NCBI GenBank assembly: GCA_031771865.1
Contig: JASISA010000002.1
Span: 682,001-746,000, forward strand
Length of the DNA stretch: 64,000 bases
From: Nothophaeocryptopus gaeumannii
Lineage: Eukaryota; Ascomycota; Dothideomycetes; Mycosphaerellales; Mycosphaerellaceae
Direction: 5' to 3'
The notes under the pieces were generated by a model. That model saw nothing but the letters and a program-made list of their open reading frames with translations. It was not told where the DNA came from and did no database searches. The position numbers and the translations under genes are program-made. Positions 11,209-21,708 of the stretch are shown one piece after another (position 1 is the stretch's first letter; every line of letters begins with the position of its first letter).

Positions 11209-12101
11209 ATTGGGTCGAACAACAGCCAAAACTCGAACTGAACTGGACTTTTTAGCGACACATCGAATTTGAATCTCGGGGAGCATATCGGGCGTTTGAA
11301 ATTCATTACCCACTGGAGGATCACAGTGGAAGAAAAGCATCACAAAGTATGTGGGCTTTTTGCGTGACGGCTGTGTGTCAGTGTCCGGGATATGGGAATA
11401 CCAAACCGACCGACCTGTTTCTTGTTTATCTGTTTTGTGTGTGTTTGTATAGAGAAAGGAAAATCTGTGTAATCTGAAGCCGACTCTTTGCTTGAGGCAA
11501 CCTGCCTATGAAGAAGAGGTAGATAACATTCATGAAGGAATTGACAAGTGAGATACAAATCACTCCCTGATGGTCTTTGTCATGGTCTTTGTCATGGGTT
11601 TCATAATGCGGGTGAGCAAGATGAGCTCTCTTGATGTGAACACATCTCGGTCTCTGATGGGACCTGATGATAAAGGTTGTGAGGGTGAGGCGGCAAGTAT
11701 GATAGGAATAATTCGTTTGATCGATCCCACCGATTGGTCCGTCATCGTCGTCGCCTTATGCAGGAACTATTGACCTCAAATGCAGCCAAGCGGTAGACTC
11801 CGATACTCTCTAAAAAAAGTTCGCTCATGCATAAATATACGAGAACGCTTGGACGCACGGTGATGATAGCAAGGCACTTCTTGGTTCGACAAAAGTATGA
11901 AATTCGTAACTGCGTAGATTCGTAATTCATTATCAACATTAGTTCGTATTAAATATGTTCGTTTCCCACATTTGCTGCTGGCTGTCCATGTCCTGTTCGC
12001 CCTTCAAGCGCCTTTGCTTATTACTGAGGGCTGGTCAGAGATGTGTCCCGGAGCTGAGGTTCAACAGAGAGCTTACAGATTACACGTCACCAAAGTCTCC
12101 G
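11209..12101. other. Intergenic region between convergent genes
   Basis: About 890 bp, AT-richer than flanking genes, with a short imperfect duplication TGGTCTTTGTCATGG near 11570-11600. It should contain the 3' ends of Flc and of the small minus-strand gene. No gene seen. Confidence 0.5.
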
Positions 12102-12656
12102 TCACTCCTCAATCGTCCAGAGATCCCCTGTATCGGCACCGAAGTAGCAGTCAATGTCGGAGTTGAGGTATTGCACCATTTGTCGTTCATAGACGGCCTG
12201 GAGTTGTTCTTCTGATTCGCGCTGCCGTATATCAAAACTCATCGAGTGGTGGTGATGTAGCTCTCGTAAAGACACTTCAGTTGGTGACTGTCTTCGACGT
12301 AGATGTCGTTGCTGTAAGTCGGACGTCGATGTGGACGCTGATACCACCCGCGCCTTGATAGTACTGGTTGAGCTTCCCGAACTCCCTGAGCTATCTGATC
12401 TCACGGAAGAGCGTGACCTCCTGGAGGAGAGAGTTTGTAATGAGGCCAGAGATGCGAGAGATGCTCTACTTTCGACAGTCCGGCATGTGTAGAATGAGCA
12501 ATCCGAGAACGGCGTTGTTGATCTTAGCGTCGGTGTCGCTGATGTAGTATGTTGACAATCGCTATCCAAACCGAGGAAGGAGCAGAGCAAGCAAAGATGG
12601 CTTGCCGATATATTGTCTAAGATGAGACGTGGACAAAGTGCCTTTGACTGTTCCAT
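12102..12656 (-). CDS. Small Ser-rich hypothetical protein
   Basis: Single-exon frame of 184 residues starting MEQSKALCP. I do not recognise it. Residues 60-125 are Ser/Arg/Thr-rich low complexity (SSRRSRSSVRSDSSGSSGSS), and the C-terminal 50 residues look more ordered, with a His cluster (LHHHHSMSF) and a helical stretch EEQLQAVYERQMVQYLNSD before an acidic end. The frame remains open upstream to 12872, but that part reads like leader sequence and an ATG-initiated start at 12656 is preferred. It could be a basic regulatory or scaffold-type disordered protein. Coding status is plausible, not proven. Confidence 0.5.
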   Translation of the reverse strand: MEQSKALCPRLILDNISASHLCLLCSFLGLDSDCQHTTSATPTLRSTTPFSDCSFYTCRTVESRASLASLASLQTLSSRRSRSSVRSDSSGSSGSSTSTIKARVVSASTSTSDLQQRHLRRRQSPTEVSLRELHHHHSMSFDIRQRESEEQLQAVYERQMVQYLNSDIDCYFGADTGDLWTIEE

Positions 12657-13533
12657 GGTAATCGTAGCTATTGCACGAGGTGCGGAAGTGCAGAAAGCGA
12701 TGGGTACCTGAGCACAAAGCCTCGGTAGTTCTTCAACGATAGACAAGAAAAGGATGGTAGAAGTAAAAAGGTGGTTGGGACTTGCCACAAAGTATACGAA
12801 GGTGTGGTGGGAGGCTGGCCGGTATATCAACAGGTGTGATGGCAAGCTGAGGCGCAGGCCCGCGACCGGCATGCGAGCGAGCAGGTGACGTCAAGGCTAG
12901 CGGTCGTACCTGATTTCGTAGACTGGAATTGTCGCAAAGCAGGAAATACTCCTAAGGCTGCACGCGACCAGGTCAAAGCCTTCGGCGTCTGTCGGTCATG
13001 TTCTTCACACCGAACCCGTAATTCGGCTCCACCAGTTCTGCCAGACGGGACTTGATGAGCTTGACGGTGAGGAAGCTGCAGTGCAGTCTGGATATCCTGG
13101 TCCTCGTGCTCAAGTCAGGTCAGATACACCGCATCGTGTTTAGGACACGATGTGGCTGCGCAAGCTGACCACCCGGCAACTGAAAGACTCTCGCCACTCG
13201 GATAACGCCATCATCGGTTGCGAAGGTAAATATGCGAACGCTCAAAGTAGATGGCAGGTCGTCTGAATTCGGTAGCAGAGCAAGGGGAAGAAAGTGTATG
13301 GTGCAGGAAGCTTGAATGGCGTCTCGAATGAGAGGGGCTGGTGTGTGTGGTTGGGTGACGCACGGGCCCCGATTTGCCAGCCCATGTCAAACTGAACTCC
13401 ATTTTCCGAGCTCATAGTCGACAGACGTCTTCTGCTCCTTACGTCCTCTCTATCTTACAACTCAATCACACAATCGTCACTTTGAGGCCAGATAGCACCC
13501 GAGAAGTCATCGTCCTTCTACATCAAGCCGCGA
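12657..13533. other. Intergenic region
   Basis: About 880 bp upstream of the Ser-rich gene and downstream of the oxidoreductase gene (both minus strand). Short open frames on both strands lack domains. No repeats or RNA genes seen. Confidence 0.45.
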
Positions 13534-15071
13534 TCATAGACTCACTCCATCCCGATAGCTCACGTTCAGACGTTTCCACATTCCCTCGGCTCCTAAGTCG
13601 TCTTGCCCACTAATCGACGGTATTAGCACACTCTGGTCAAGAGGCGAAATGGTTCAGATTTTACTCACTCAAACTTCTCAATCACCGTCGGCCCGGTCTG
13701 CCCCTCCTTGACCTTCGGGTTGCGGAAGATCACATTTCGTTTCTGAGAAGAAGTCAGTTTCTTCATGCGTGATGTCCTCACGCTGCAGTGCCGGAGGTTT
13801 TCCACATACCAGTCCAAGAGACAGATGAATTCCGGCCGGATCCGGCTCATATTCCTCCAGATTAAGTGCTTGCTGGTCTCCGATCAACGCTACAATATTC
13901 CTTGCCACCACGCCCGCCTGTTGCGACCCAGGCCGAGCGGCTTTATGACTTCCAGTATCAGCTATATCACCCACGCCGAAGATATGTGGGAACTTCTCGT
14001 CCTGGAATTGGAGTGTATTCTTGACGCGAACGAAGCCATTGGCTGGATTGATCAGACCTTCCGGACTCGAGCTGCGGAGGCTCTTCAAGATGCCGGTGTT
14101 CGGAGATTGACCAGTAGCGGGTATAACGAACTCGGTGACAATCGTGTCGCCATTCGTCAGCGAAACTGTGAATGGTGTGCCATTGTTCGGCCAGCCTGAA
14201 GCCGGTACGTTGGCGCGGGCTCCGGTGATCAATCTGATGTTCTGCTCCGCGAAGGTCTTCTTGATCATGTCATGCAGACCGTGATGATAAAACGGCATCA
14301 CGCGATCTCGCGACTGGACTAGAGTGATCTCTTTCTCTGGATAAAGCTCTCTCAGGTCAATCGCCATCTGAACGCCCACGGCCCCGCCTCCGACTAAGGT
14401 GACTGACTTCGCCTGTCTGAGAGCATCCTGGTAGTCTCGCAGGTACTTCGTCGAGGAATCTTTGTCATTGGTCGTCATCATTGAAGGGGCTGCGAGCCGT
14501 GTTCCAGTGGCCAGCACAAGATACTCGAAAGGAATGCTCTTGGCTCCCTCCCATTCTGTGTCAATGTCGACTGAATTGGCATGGACATTGGTAACGCGGG
14601 CTGTCACCAGGTGGTGTCGATGTGAGTCGTTGAAGACGCCAGTGTAAGGCACGAAAGCTTTTTGCTCATGCCCGGGTAGGATGGCGAATCTCGGCTTTTA
14701 CCAATTGTCAGTGGGCTTTCAGTGCAAAGCAGTCCTTCGCGATCAGACTTACGAATGTGAATATGTGATGAAAGTCCCGGTGAGGCTCAATTAGCAGAAC
14801 GCGGTAGTTCGCAGGCGCGATCTCCATCAATTGGCGGGCAGTTCCCTGCATGTGACAATCAATACATGCTCCGAGGCTCTCCATCTTCCACACTCACCAA
14901 ACCGACGTATGATCCTCCTGCCACGATGACATTTCGTACTGCTGGTGGTGTCATGGTGTGGCTGTATAAAACGACGGAGACTATCAGCAATAAAAGAGAC
15001 CACAGCGACCTGGAAGAGAGCATCAAAGACACTCTTCGTCCATCCTCACTTTTTGTTGTACGATCCTCCAC
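13534..15071 (-). CDS. AIF/FSP1 (AMID)-like FAD-dependent NAD(P)H oxidoreductase
   Basis: Five exons: 15071..14898, 14845..14753, 14694..13810, 13742..13669 and 13609..13534, with introns of 52, 58, 67 and 59 bp; the product is 433 residues. Residues 22-37 form a hydrophobic N-terminal anchor, followed by the FAD-binding start VIVAGGSYVGLGTA. A second Rossmann motif, VTLVGGGAVGVQMA, binds NAD(P)H, and FGVGDIADTG is the second FAD contact. This is the apoptosis-inducing-factor-like/FSP1 branch that reduces quinones. The last intron is easy to miss because its GTGAGT donor overlaps a TGA that would end the protein after EKFE; splicing to 13609 adds an Asp/Gly-rich tail ending MWKRLNVSYRDGVSL. 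Alternative starts at Met17 or Met40 would shorten the anchor. Confidence 0.88.
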
Positions 15072-15907
15072 TCATGTATTCCATGTCCGGACCGGGTCGG
15101 TGTTTCGGCAGCGAGACCGGACATTATCTTCAGATCAGATTATGCATCTCGTACGAGGCGGCAAGGGAGGGCGGCAGTCTTCCGCGAGTAACTTCACCCT
15201 TGGCCACGGACATAGAGGACCGATGCTCCGGGAGGACGAGCAGAACAAGGCATTGCCGCTCTTTACTGCCTGCTGTTTGAGTCATAAGGATGCTCGATGA
15301 GAGAACGTGCGAAGCTGAGACCCCTTCGTCAAAGCAGGAAGGAAGACGGAGGCCAGCAGAGTTCGACGGAGATTGAGGTCGAGGTCTGTGCTGTTCTCGG
15401 CATCCTTGTGGGCGCTCACTCAACTCTGGAGGAACATCTTGACCCTCCACTTCGACCTTCTTCACATTGCATCTCAGTTTTTGTCACCACAAAGAATGCA
15501 ACTAAGACATCCCAATAGTCACATCATTGACGTTCAAAGGCAGCAATATAATGAGCTTGCTAAGTTGCTCAGAACGGCCTATCAGCATCGCCATGCATCC
15601 TACCATGCAGCGTGACAATAAATATCGCTCATCGAACCTTCCTGCGAACGCCGCAGCCAAGTCGGGCTACGCAACAGCCATCCAATCCTGAGGCAGTCTG
15701 TTATGGAGCCAAACTATGATCAGAGGTTGGCATCATTTGATAGCTACCAAAGAACGACCTGCAAGTAAGAGAAACAGAATGGCATTGGACATTGGATGCG
15801 CCTTGGGATCCAGCATCACAAATTTTGGAAGGCACCGTGCAACACCACAGACTCTCTGGAACGGAATGGGTGAATGCTGCGAGCTATGCAAGACTGGATG
15901 CAGCTCC
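15072..15907. other. Intergenic region between two minus-strand oxidoreductase genes
   Basis: About 840 bp. It should hold the promoter of the FAD oxidoreductase and the 3' end of the SDR gene. Open frames here have no domains. Nothing else recognised. Confidence 0.45.
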
Positions 15908-16913
15908 TCACACCACCATTCTCCACTTGAGTTTATCCTTCTCTACGATCTCGTCCTTCTTGGCCTGCAATTCATCGACGTCCCAAGCAGCTGCAATGTA
16001 CCGACCGGAAAGCCAGGTCGAGTCACGGCTGGCAACCCAAACACACATAGCCCCGCATAGCCCGATGTCATCCTTCAATACTGCGATCAAATCAGCTTCG
16101 GACCTAAACGAATGAGTATCGCTTTGTATACGTACGATCTTTCAACCACGGTTGAGCCGCTACGGACTCAGCCACACCAGGCGTCACAACTCCTCCCGGA
16201 TGGATCGAAATACCAGTTAAACCTTCCTCTGCGTAATTGCTCGAAAGACCCTCCGTCAGCCTGTTCAGAGCGAGTTTGGCTATGTTGTATAGCAACGGCT
16301 TGGTCGTCGTGAAATGCGAGGCCGCGCTGGTGATGTTGATGAGCAACTTCCCCGTGCCCTTTCCATTCAATAGGATTGGAACAAGGTACTTGGCTGCGTA
16401 GAAGGCAGCTAGGAAGTTCAACTCTACGCCGCCCGTAATGTCCTCGACGGAGTGGTCAGCGAGCTTGTCCGCCCAGAGCGTCTTAAGATGCGTCCCGCCT
16501 CCAGCATTGCACACGAGACAATCGAGACGACCGCCGTACTTGGTGTTGATGACTTCCGCTATCTTGGCATAATCATCAGGCTTGGTAGCATCCGCTGTCA
16601 CTGCAGAAACATTGACAGAACGGCCCTGCTTGGAAGCAATCTTCTCGATCTCTTGCTTCACCTTCTCGAGGTCTGATGTGGTCCGGGCTGAGATGATAAT
16701 ATTGGAAGCTTTTGCGTCGGCAAACGATCTGGCGATGTACTCCCCGATGCCATGGCCGGCACCAGTCACGAGCACGGTATATCCATCCGGCAACGTGGCC
16801 TTCGTTGGGTCGATGGAAGGGTAGAGATCGTTGTGTATCGTCTTGGTGAAGAACCAGCCAACATGATCCGGTAAAGTACCGTCCCTGAGTGCGTCCATGT
16901 CTTCTTTGGCCAT
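15908..16913 (-). CDS. Short-chain dehydrogenase/reductase (classical SDR)
   Basis: Exons 16913..16136 and 16095..15908 across a 40-bp intron (GTACGT donor) give 321 residues; a frame-consistent splice is obtained only with this acceptor among those long enough. Residues 47-57 hold the nucleotide-binding TGAGHGIG motif, NAG is at 136-138, and the catalytic set appears as ITSAASH (Ser196/197 region), Tyr209 and Lys213 (YNIAK). The C-terminal exon carries the family-like segment GAMCVWVASRDSTWLSGRYI, which closes the fold. No targeting sequence is evident. Substrate cannot be read from sequence. The ATG at 16913 is preferred over a non-ATG extension. The gene lies beside a ruined enoyl-CoA hydratase and permease, so a former catabolic cluster is possible. 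Confidence 0.88.
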
Positions 16914-17003
16914 TTTGAGTCTAATCAATGCAATCAATTAGCTGGACGTGCATTGCGAATGTGGGAATGTGATCTGATCAGTAAGTTGAATGTAGGTGAA
17001 GTG

Positions 17004-17011
17004 GTTTTATA
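17004..17011 (-). promoter_or_regulatory. TATA box of the SDR gene
   Basis: On the minus strand the sequence reads TGATATAAAACCAC, giving TATAAAAC about 90 bp upstream of the SDR ATG, a normal fungal promoter spacing. Confidence 0.45.
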
Positions 17012-17485
17012 TCAGTTGTGTCGAGCTGTGTGTTCAAGCAAGCGAAGGATTAACTTCACCTCAAAGCATTGGAGTTGGCTAAACTGCTGACGGAGCTTGC
17101 ATCCTACAGTACCACGGAAACCTTACCTACTTAGTCCTACAATTTGTGAACGCTCGAGAGCCACTGCTCATGAGCTTAAATCCGTCTAAATTTCGGTTTC
17201 ACTTTGCCTGTTACAGGTCTTGCTGCAGCAGACCGTTTCAGTGAAACACCGTCGGAATCGGCGACGAAAGCGAATATCTCTCTCCGTTGCACCATAACGG
17301 CCGTGTACAAGCAGATCATATTGCTGAAGAGTTGGGTTGTAGGCATGGACGCCTTGGGGCATGAACGCCGCACACAACAAAGCTTGGCAAACTTGGGTCT
17401 GGCGATGCTAACCAAGTACGTACCAATGTGCGATGAACGAACGAGGACCCATACGACATTGCCTAGCCAAGACAAGAATACGAAT

Positions 17486-18175
17486 TCACAGCTTTGCATC
17501 ACTTCGCTTAGCTTTGCTCCCAGTATCAACTTCGGACCACCAAGGCCAGAACGGAGGCGCATCTTGCTGAAGAGTCGCCTTGAACTCTGGCTTTCGCTTT
17601 TCGAAGAACGACTTGACGCCTTCAGCACAATCACTGCAGTACTAAAATCAGTATCCATACGCCTCGCGCCGGCGATGACAACATGCCGTTGAGGAAACAC
17701 ACGATAAAGCACAGCCGAATCCAACAAATGGGTCTCTTCAATCCTCCCTGGATTCCTCCACATGAGCTGCTTATTCATCTCCGCAGCCATACCGCTTACA
17801 TTCTCTGCTATGTTCGTGGCGAGTTGTAGCGCTCTAGGGAGGATATCTTGTTTATTTTCGAGGACTTCTTGGAAGAGTTGCGAGAAGTATTCGGAGTCGC
17901 CGCGGAAGACGTCGCCGGTGGAGAGGAGGTACATGGCGTTGGAGTAGCCGATGAGACGGGGAAAGAGGTAGGAGGAGCTGGATTTCCATTGTTATGCCGC
18001 GGCGGGCGAAGACGAAGCCGTATTTGGAGGATGCTGATAATTATCAGTGTTCACTCGCGTTCTTGAGAATGGCCAGATGGTAGATGCAAACTCACCATGA
18101 GCGATCCTAACTGCAGCCGCTAACGGCATCGTCATCATTTTCCCCTTCCTCTCAACCTTTCGCTTGAGTTGTCTC
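17486..18175 (-). pseudogene. 5'-truncated enoyl-CoA hydratase/isomerase pseudogene (PTS1 end)
   Basis: Fragment of a crotonase-family enzyme of fatty-acid beta-oxidation. Readable pieces, in order: MTMPLAAAVRIAHG, an intron (GTGAGT at about 18111), KYGFVFARRGITME, then in a different frame SSYLFPRLIGYSNAMYLLST and a long helical C-terminal half, another intron, and DCAEGVKSFFEKRKPEFKA. It ends RSDAKL, a type-1 peroxisomal targeting signal. The roughly 120 residues that should precede MTMP, including the first half of the oxyanion-hole region, are absent; the minus-strand frame meets the start of a permease reading the other way. A one-base shift near 17980 separates RGITME from SSYLF, and the other frame has a stop there. 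Broken beyond simple splicing, unless the shift is an assembly error; even then the N-terminus is missing. Confidence 0.8.
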
Positions 18176-18179
18176 AATC

Positions 18180-19220
18180 ATGGCTTCTGCAAAGTCTCCA
18201 CTGATCATCGATCGCAACGAGACGAAAGATGACGACTCTAGCAGCTTTAACGAGACAGCATTCGACCGAGACGAAATGAAGAGATTCGGCGACCTGCGAG
18301 GACTGCGAAGAAGCCTGAACTCGGCCACAGTTGCCTTCTTCATGATCATTGCCATGTAATCATGGGCATACGTATTGAACGGAGCTTCGCTAGGCCTGTT
18401 GGCAGCTGGAACTGACGGGAATACCACGATATACATATGCGTGTCCTTCTGCTATACTTCCGTCGTCATTTCGATGGCGGAGCTGGCGTCGATGATACCC
18501 CCCGGCTGGTGGACCTTACCATTGGGTCTCTGTTCTGGCGAGTCAAAGGTACGCAGCACGAAGGATGAGCCCGTAATGGATTGCTGAGGATGGCTATCTA
18601 GATGGAGAAAGCTGCTCAGCTACGCTGCGGGTTGGCTTTCAACTCTCAGCTGGATGTGTGGAGTAGCTTCTGGGCTGTTCATTGAGGTACGGTGGAACGA
18701 ATTAGTACATCTCTGGACTGAGAACTGATTGATACAATATCATGCAGGCCCAAATGATACGAACAGCAGCCACTATTGGTGTCAGCAACCCAGATTCAAG
18801 ACCCTGGCAGACGTGTCTCATTGTCCTGGCCGTATCAGCTGCATGCTTCTTCTTGAACACCGTGGGTGTTCAATTCCTGCCACTTCTGGAGATCTTGGCT
18901 TGTATCGTCTTCGTGGTCGGCTTCATAGTGACAGTCGCAGTGTACTCCGCAATGGGCACGAAGGTCGATGTCTCTACGGTCTTCACAACCTTCACCAACG
19001 GCGGCGGCTGGTCGAGCAAAAGTCTTCGCCATCCTCACTGCTCAAGCTTGCTCCCTGTACTGCCTGTTCGGCAGCGATGGAGCAGCGCCCATGGCTGAGG
19101 AGACACGATACGCTTCTCTGAATGTCCCTCGCGGGATGGTGGCTTCTTACGCTTCCGGCGCAATCACCGGACTGGGCATGCTCATTTCTCTTCTGCTTCT
19201 GCTACACGGTAATCCCAACG
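18180..19220 (+). pseudogene. Amino-acid/choline-type APC permease pseudogene
   Basis: Relic of an APC-superfamily plasma-membrane transporter of the fungal GABA/choline/amino-acid permease group. It opens with ATG at 18180 and an acidic N-tail, then the first membrane span (SATVAFFMIIAM). An in-frame TAA at 18357 follows; CAA to TAA is the kind of change RIP causes. A run of six C at 18498-18503 shifts frame, after which AGGPYHWVSVLASQ, a hallmark of the family, is read. Two introns with good sites follow (GTACGC..ATCTAG and GTACGG..ATGCAG), then several spans (LPLLEILACIVFVVGFIVTV). A second shift lies at the AAAA near 19018, followed by PMAEETRYASLNVPRGMV. After the span ending LLISLLLL-like near 19205 the protein similarity stops, so the last third is gone. 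Confidence 0.82.
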
Positions 19221-19257
19221 CCGGCGACGAGGGCTTCTTGTCAATCGAGGGGTGCAG

Positions 19258-19376
19258 GCTGAAGGACATCGGCTGGATGAAGTGCTCGGCCAGGCATCTA
19301 GTCCCGCGAACATGCGCTCGCTTGATGGAGAACGGATGGTACCACCACTACGTCCGACCCCCGGGTCTTAGACTCG
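19258..19376 (+). repeat. Diverged coding-like duplication, copy 1
   Basis: Translates as DIGWMKCSARHLV, then RLMENGWYHHYVRPPG. It matches the copy at 19970-20086 in the same orientation and length at protein level (shared GWMK, LM-NGW, YVRPPG) although the DNA has diverged. It lies directly after the truncated permease and may be the C-terminus of an unidentified protein. Confidence 0.6.
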
Positions 19377-19399
19377 TAGTACGCGAGAGAAGATGGATT

Positions 19400-20258
19400 C
19401 CGAATATGCTAGCGTTTACATCATCACATGATCCAAACGAGCGACTTTCACATGCCACCTGAGCAAAGCACAGACCTCCCCAACCCCAAACTTGTACTTC
19501 TCGTTTTGATCACGTTTTTAGTTCCATTAACCACCGCAAGTAGCATTTACCAAGCTTGCCACATCTCAAGATGCCATACGTACGGGATGCGGATTACATC
19601 CGCCAGATACTGCCTCAGCACCATGACGGCAGATTCGGCTACGTCGTCTAACGAGTTGGCTACAGCGACGATGAGCGATAGTCAGCTTGCTTATAGTAAC
19701 TGCAAGAACACGCAGATGCCGAAAGGAATCGGAACACTAGCGGAGACAAGCTGAAAGCTTACCTAGTCTGGGACGGATACGACAACTAGGAGGAGCTCGA
19801 GGGGAAGTTATAAGATAAGGTACGACGGCATATATTGCTTTCTTACAAGCCTCGCCTATTGTCAACGGGATCGATAGTAGCTATCTAGCCCCTTTAGTCG
19901 CTGGTCGCTCGTCGCTCTTCGATAAATGTCGCCGGTCGCCGTGTACTGGGTCGCCTCCGTCTGCGGGAAGATGTGGGCTGGATGAAGGCTTCGGTGGCGG
20001 ATTTAGTTCTGAATACGTATCGGTTGCTGATGGATAATGGGTGGCATGATGAGTACGTGAGGCCACCGGGCATCCAGAGGTCGTAGTGCCTACGGCCGTC
20101 TCGTTTGGTCAGCGCAAGTCGGCAAGCAACAGCTCAGCTCGAAGGCTCTGAGATTGCGAACGGACGAAGAGATCGAGTAAGGAAATGCTGTGCATAGCTT
20201 CGGCAGTTTCTTTCTGTTCACATCTGTCGTTGATCAATGCCACTCGCAAGCAATTCTC
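19400..20258. other. Scar-like region with the second duplication and possible chromodomain relic
   Basis: No intact gene. A 108-residue frame from ATG 19428 has a hydrophobic stretch (LVLLVLITFLVPL) but no family I know. Around 19750-19830 a frame reads AYLVWDGYDN, stop, EELEGKL, which faintly resembles a chromodomain end of a Ty3/Gypsy integrase with stops; this is weak. The second copy of the duplication follows. Confidence 0.4.
19970..20086 (+). repeat. Diverged coding-like duplication, copy 2
   Basis: Reads EDVGWMKASVADLVL, then RLLMDNGWHDEYVRPPGIQ and a stop (TAG at 20084). It is better conserved as protein than copy 1 and seems to be the true C-terminal end of a lost gene. Confidence 0.6.
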
Positions 20259-21708
20259 TTATCTCCTTCTGCCAAATTTCCTTCCTCCTGCTTTCGAATT
20301 CTTGTTCTTGATCTTCAGTGCTCTGAAGTTCGCATGTGCGTTTGGATCCACTTTTTTGGGTTTCTTCTTAGAGTCATCCTTATCATCCGCTTTCTTGCCC
20401 TTTCCTGCAGTTTTCTTGGTCTTCTTCGACGTAGTCGCCTCCGACTGTAGCTCGTCGACGTCAAATTCATCTCCGTTGCCTTCAACCTGTGTCTCTGCGA
20501 CAACCGAATCCTCCTCGTCACCTTGACTGAGATCATCCAGCTCATCGGCCTTCTTCGCTTTGTGCATTACAGGCTTCATCTTCACCCGTCTCGTCGTTCG
20601 CTTCTGGCCCTTCTTCTTCCACGGCTTTCGCCCTGTCTCTTGCGTTTCCGAAGCCGATTCTTCATCTGACTCAGGGCCCTGATCTGGGCCAAGAGGCATA
20701 TCAACCGCCTGGCTGTCCTCCACCAGAACTTTCGGCGCGTCTTTCTTCGGCAAAGGTCCCCCGACATTGGCTTCCTCCTCTTCAATCTCGTTCATGACTT
20801 CCCACTCATCATCCATGCGCTTTTCTTCATTCTTTCTCAGACACTGGATCATACTGCTCAAGCTCCTAACCAGCCCACCGCGCTTCCTGAATGGTGGTGC
20901 TCTGGAAGGCATTTCTGCAGTATCTTCCTGAATTGATGCGAGCGGGAAAGTACTCCGCCGAAGGAACGATGGAGTCGCAAATTTGCGCTTCGACGAGCTT
21001 GTCGTTCCGATGTCATTATCATCCCGTTTCCTCTTCAAAGGTGTGCCAGCGAATGCGTCCAAAAACAGGCGCTTGCTGGAGGACTGTGGTGATTTGAAGT
21101 GTAAAGGATCGGAGGAAGCACTCGCCGGCTTGCTGGGCGTTCCTGCTACTAGGCCGTTCTTGCTCGGTGAGGCGGCGACTCGATCGCATGAGGGCGTCTC
21201 TTCGATCGCGATGTCGAATATACCAAGCACTTGTCCATCTTTCTGTGGTGTAGGTCCTAGGGCGTTTCGGATGAAGGCTGGAGTGGGATCGACTTCTTGA
21301 ACAGGAGAAAGGATCGGTTGCTGCGGCGCCGCGTGCTTCAATCGTATCGGCGTCTTCTTGGGCGTGACTGATGCGACTTTACTCGGGTGCTCTGCTCGAG
21401 GATGTCTAGGCGCGTCTGATCGCGTGCTCTTTCGGGGTGTGGTCGCGGATTGTATGGGATTGACTTTCGGTTCTCGTAGGGAGTTGTATAGCTTGTACTT
21501 TGCATCTTGTGAAACATATCAGCACACACACATGCGTCTCTCGTGTCCGAATCGTTGAACGAATCGTTGACGTACCTATCGCGTCCTGCTTGATCTCGTC
21601 GCGTGTGGGTTTCCGGCCATGTTTCTCTTTGAAAGCAGATTCCCATTGCTTCAGCTCCGCGCGCAATACCACCGGGTCAACGCTGTTCTCCTTCTCTTCG
21701 ACGGACAT
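20259..21708 (-). CDS. SLD2: DNA replication regulator Sld2 (Drc1/RecQL4 N-terminal family)
   Basis: Exons 21708..21576 and 21505..20259 (70-bp intron, GTACGT donor) encode 459 residues. The N-terminus has the Sld2 signature: LRAELKQWESAFKEKHGRKP, then TRDEIKQD and, across the splice, AKYKLYNSLRE. Many Ser/Thr-Pro sites follow (TPRK, TPKKTP, LSPV, PTPQK, ETPS, SPSK, GTPSK, KSPQ, GTPLKRKR, ATPSF), consistent with control by cyclin-dependent kinase, which in yeast promotes Sld2-Dpb11 binding and replication origin firing. The C-terminal 130 residues are Lys/Arg/Asp/Glu-rich and end AGGRKFGRRR, the family's basic tail. Nuclear localisation is expected. The adjacent plus-strand gene starts about 520 bp away and shares the promoter interval. 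Confidence 0.9.

Noticed and set aside
16104..16135. Alternative 28-bp intron for the SDR gene (GTATAC..TTTAG)
   Set aside because: Below the usual lower limit of fungal introns; the 40-bp alternative keeps frame.
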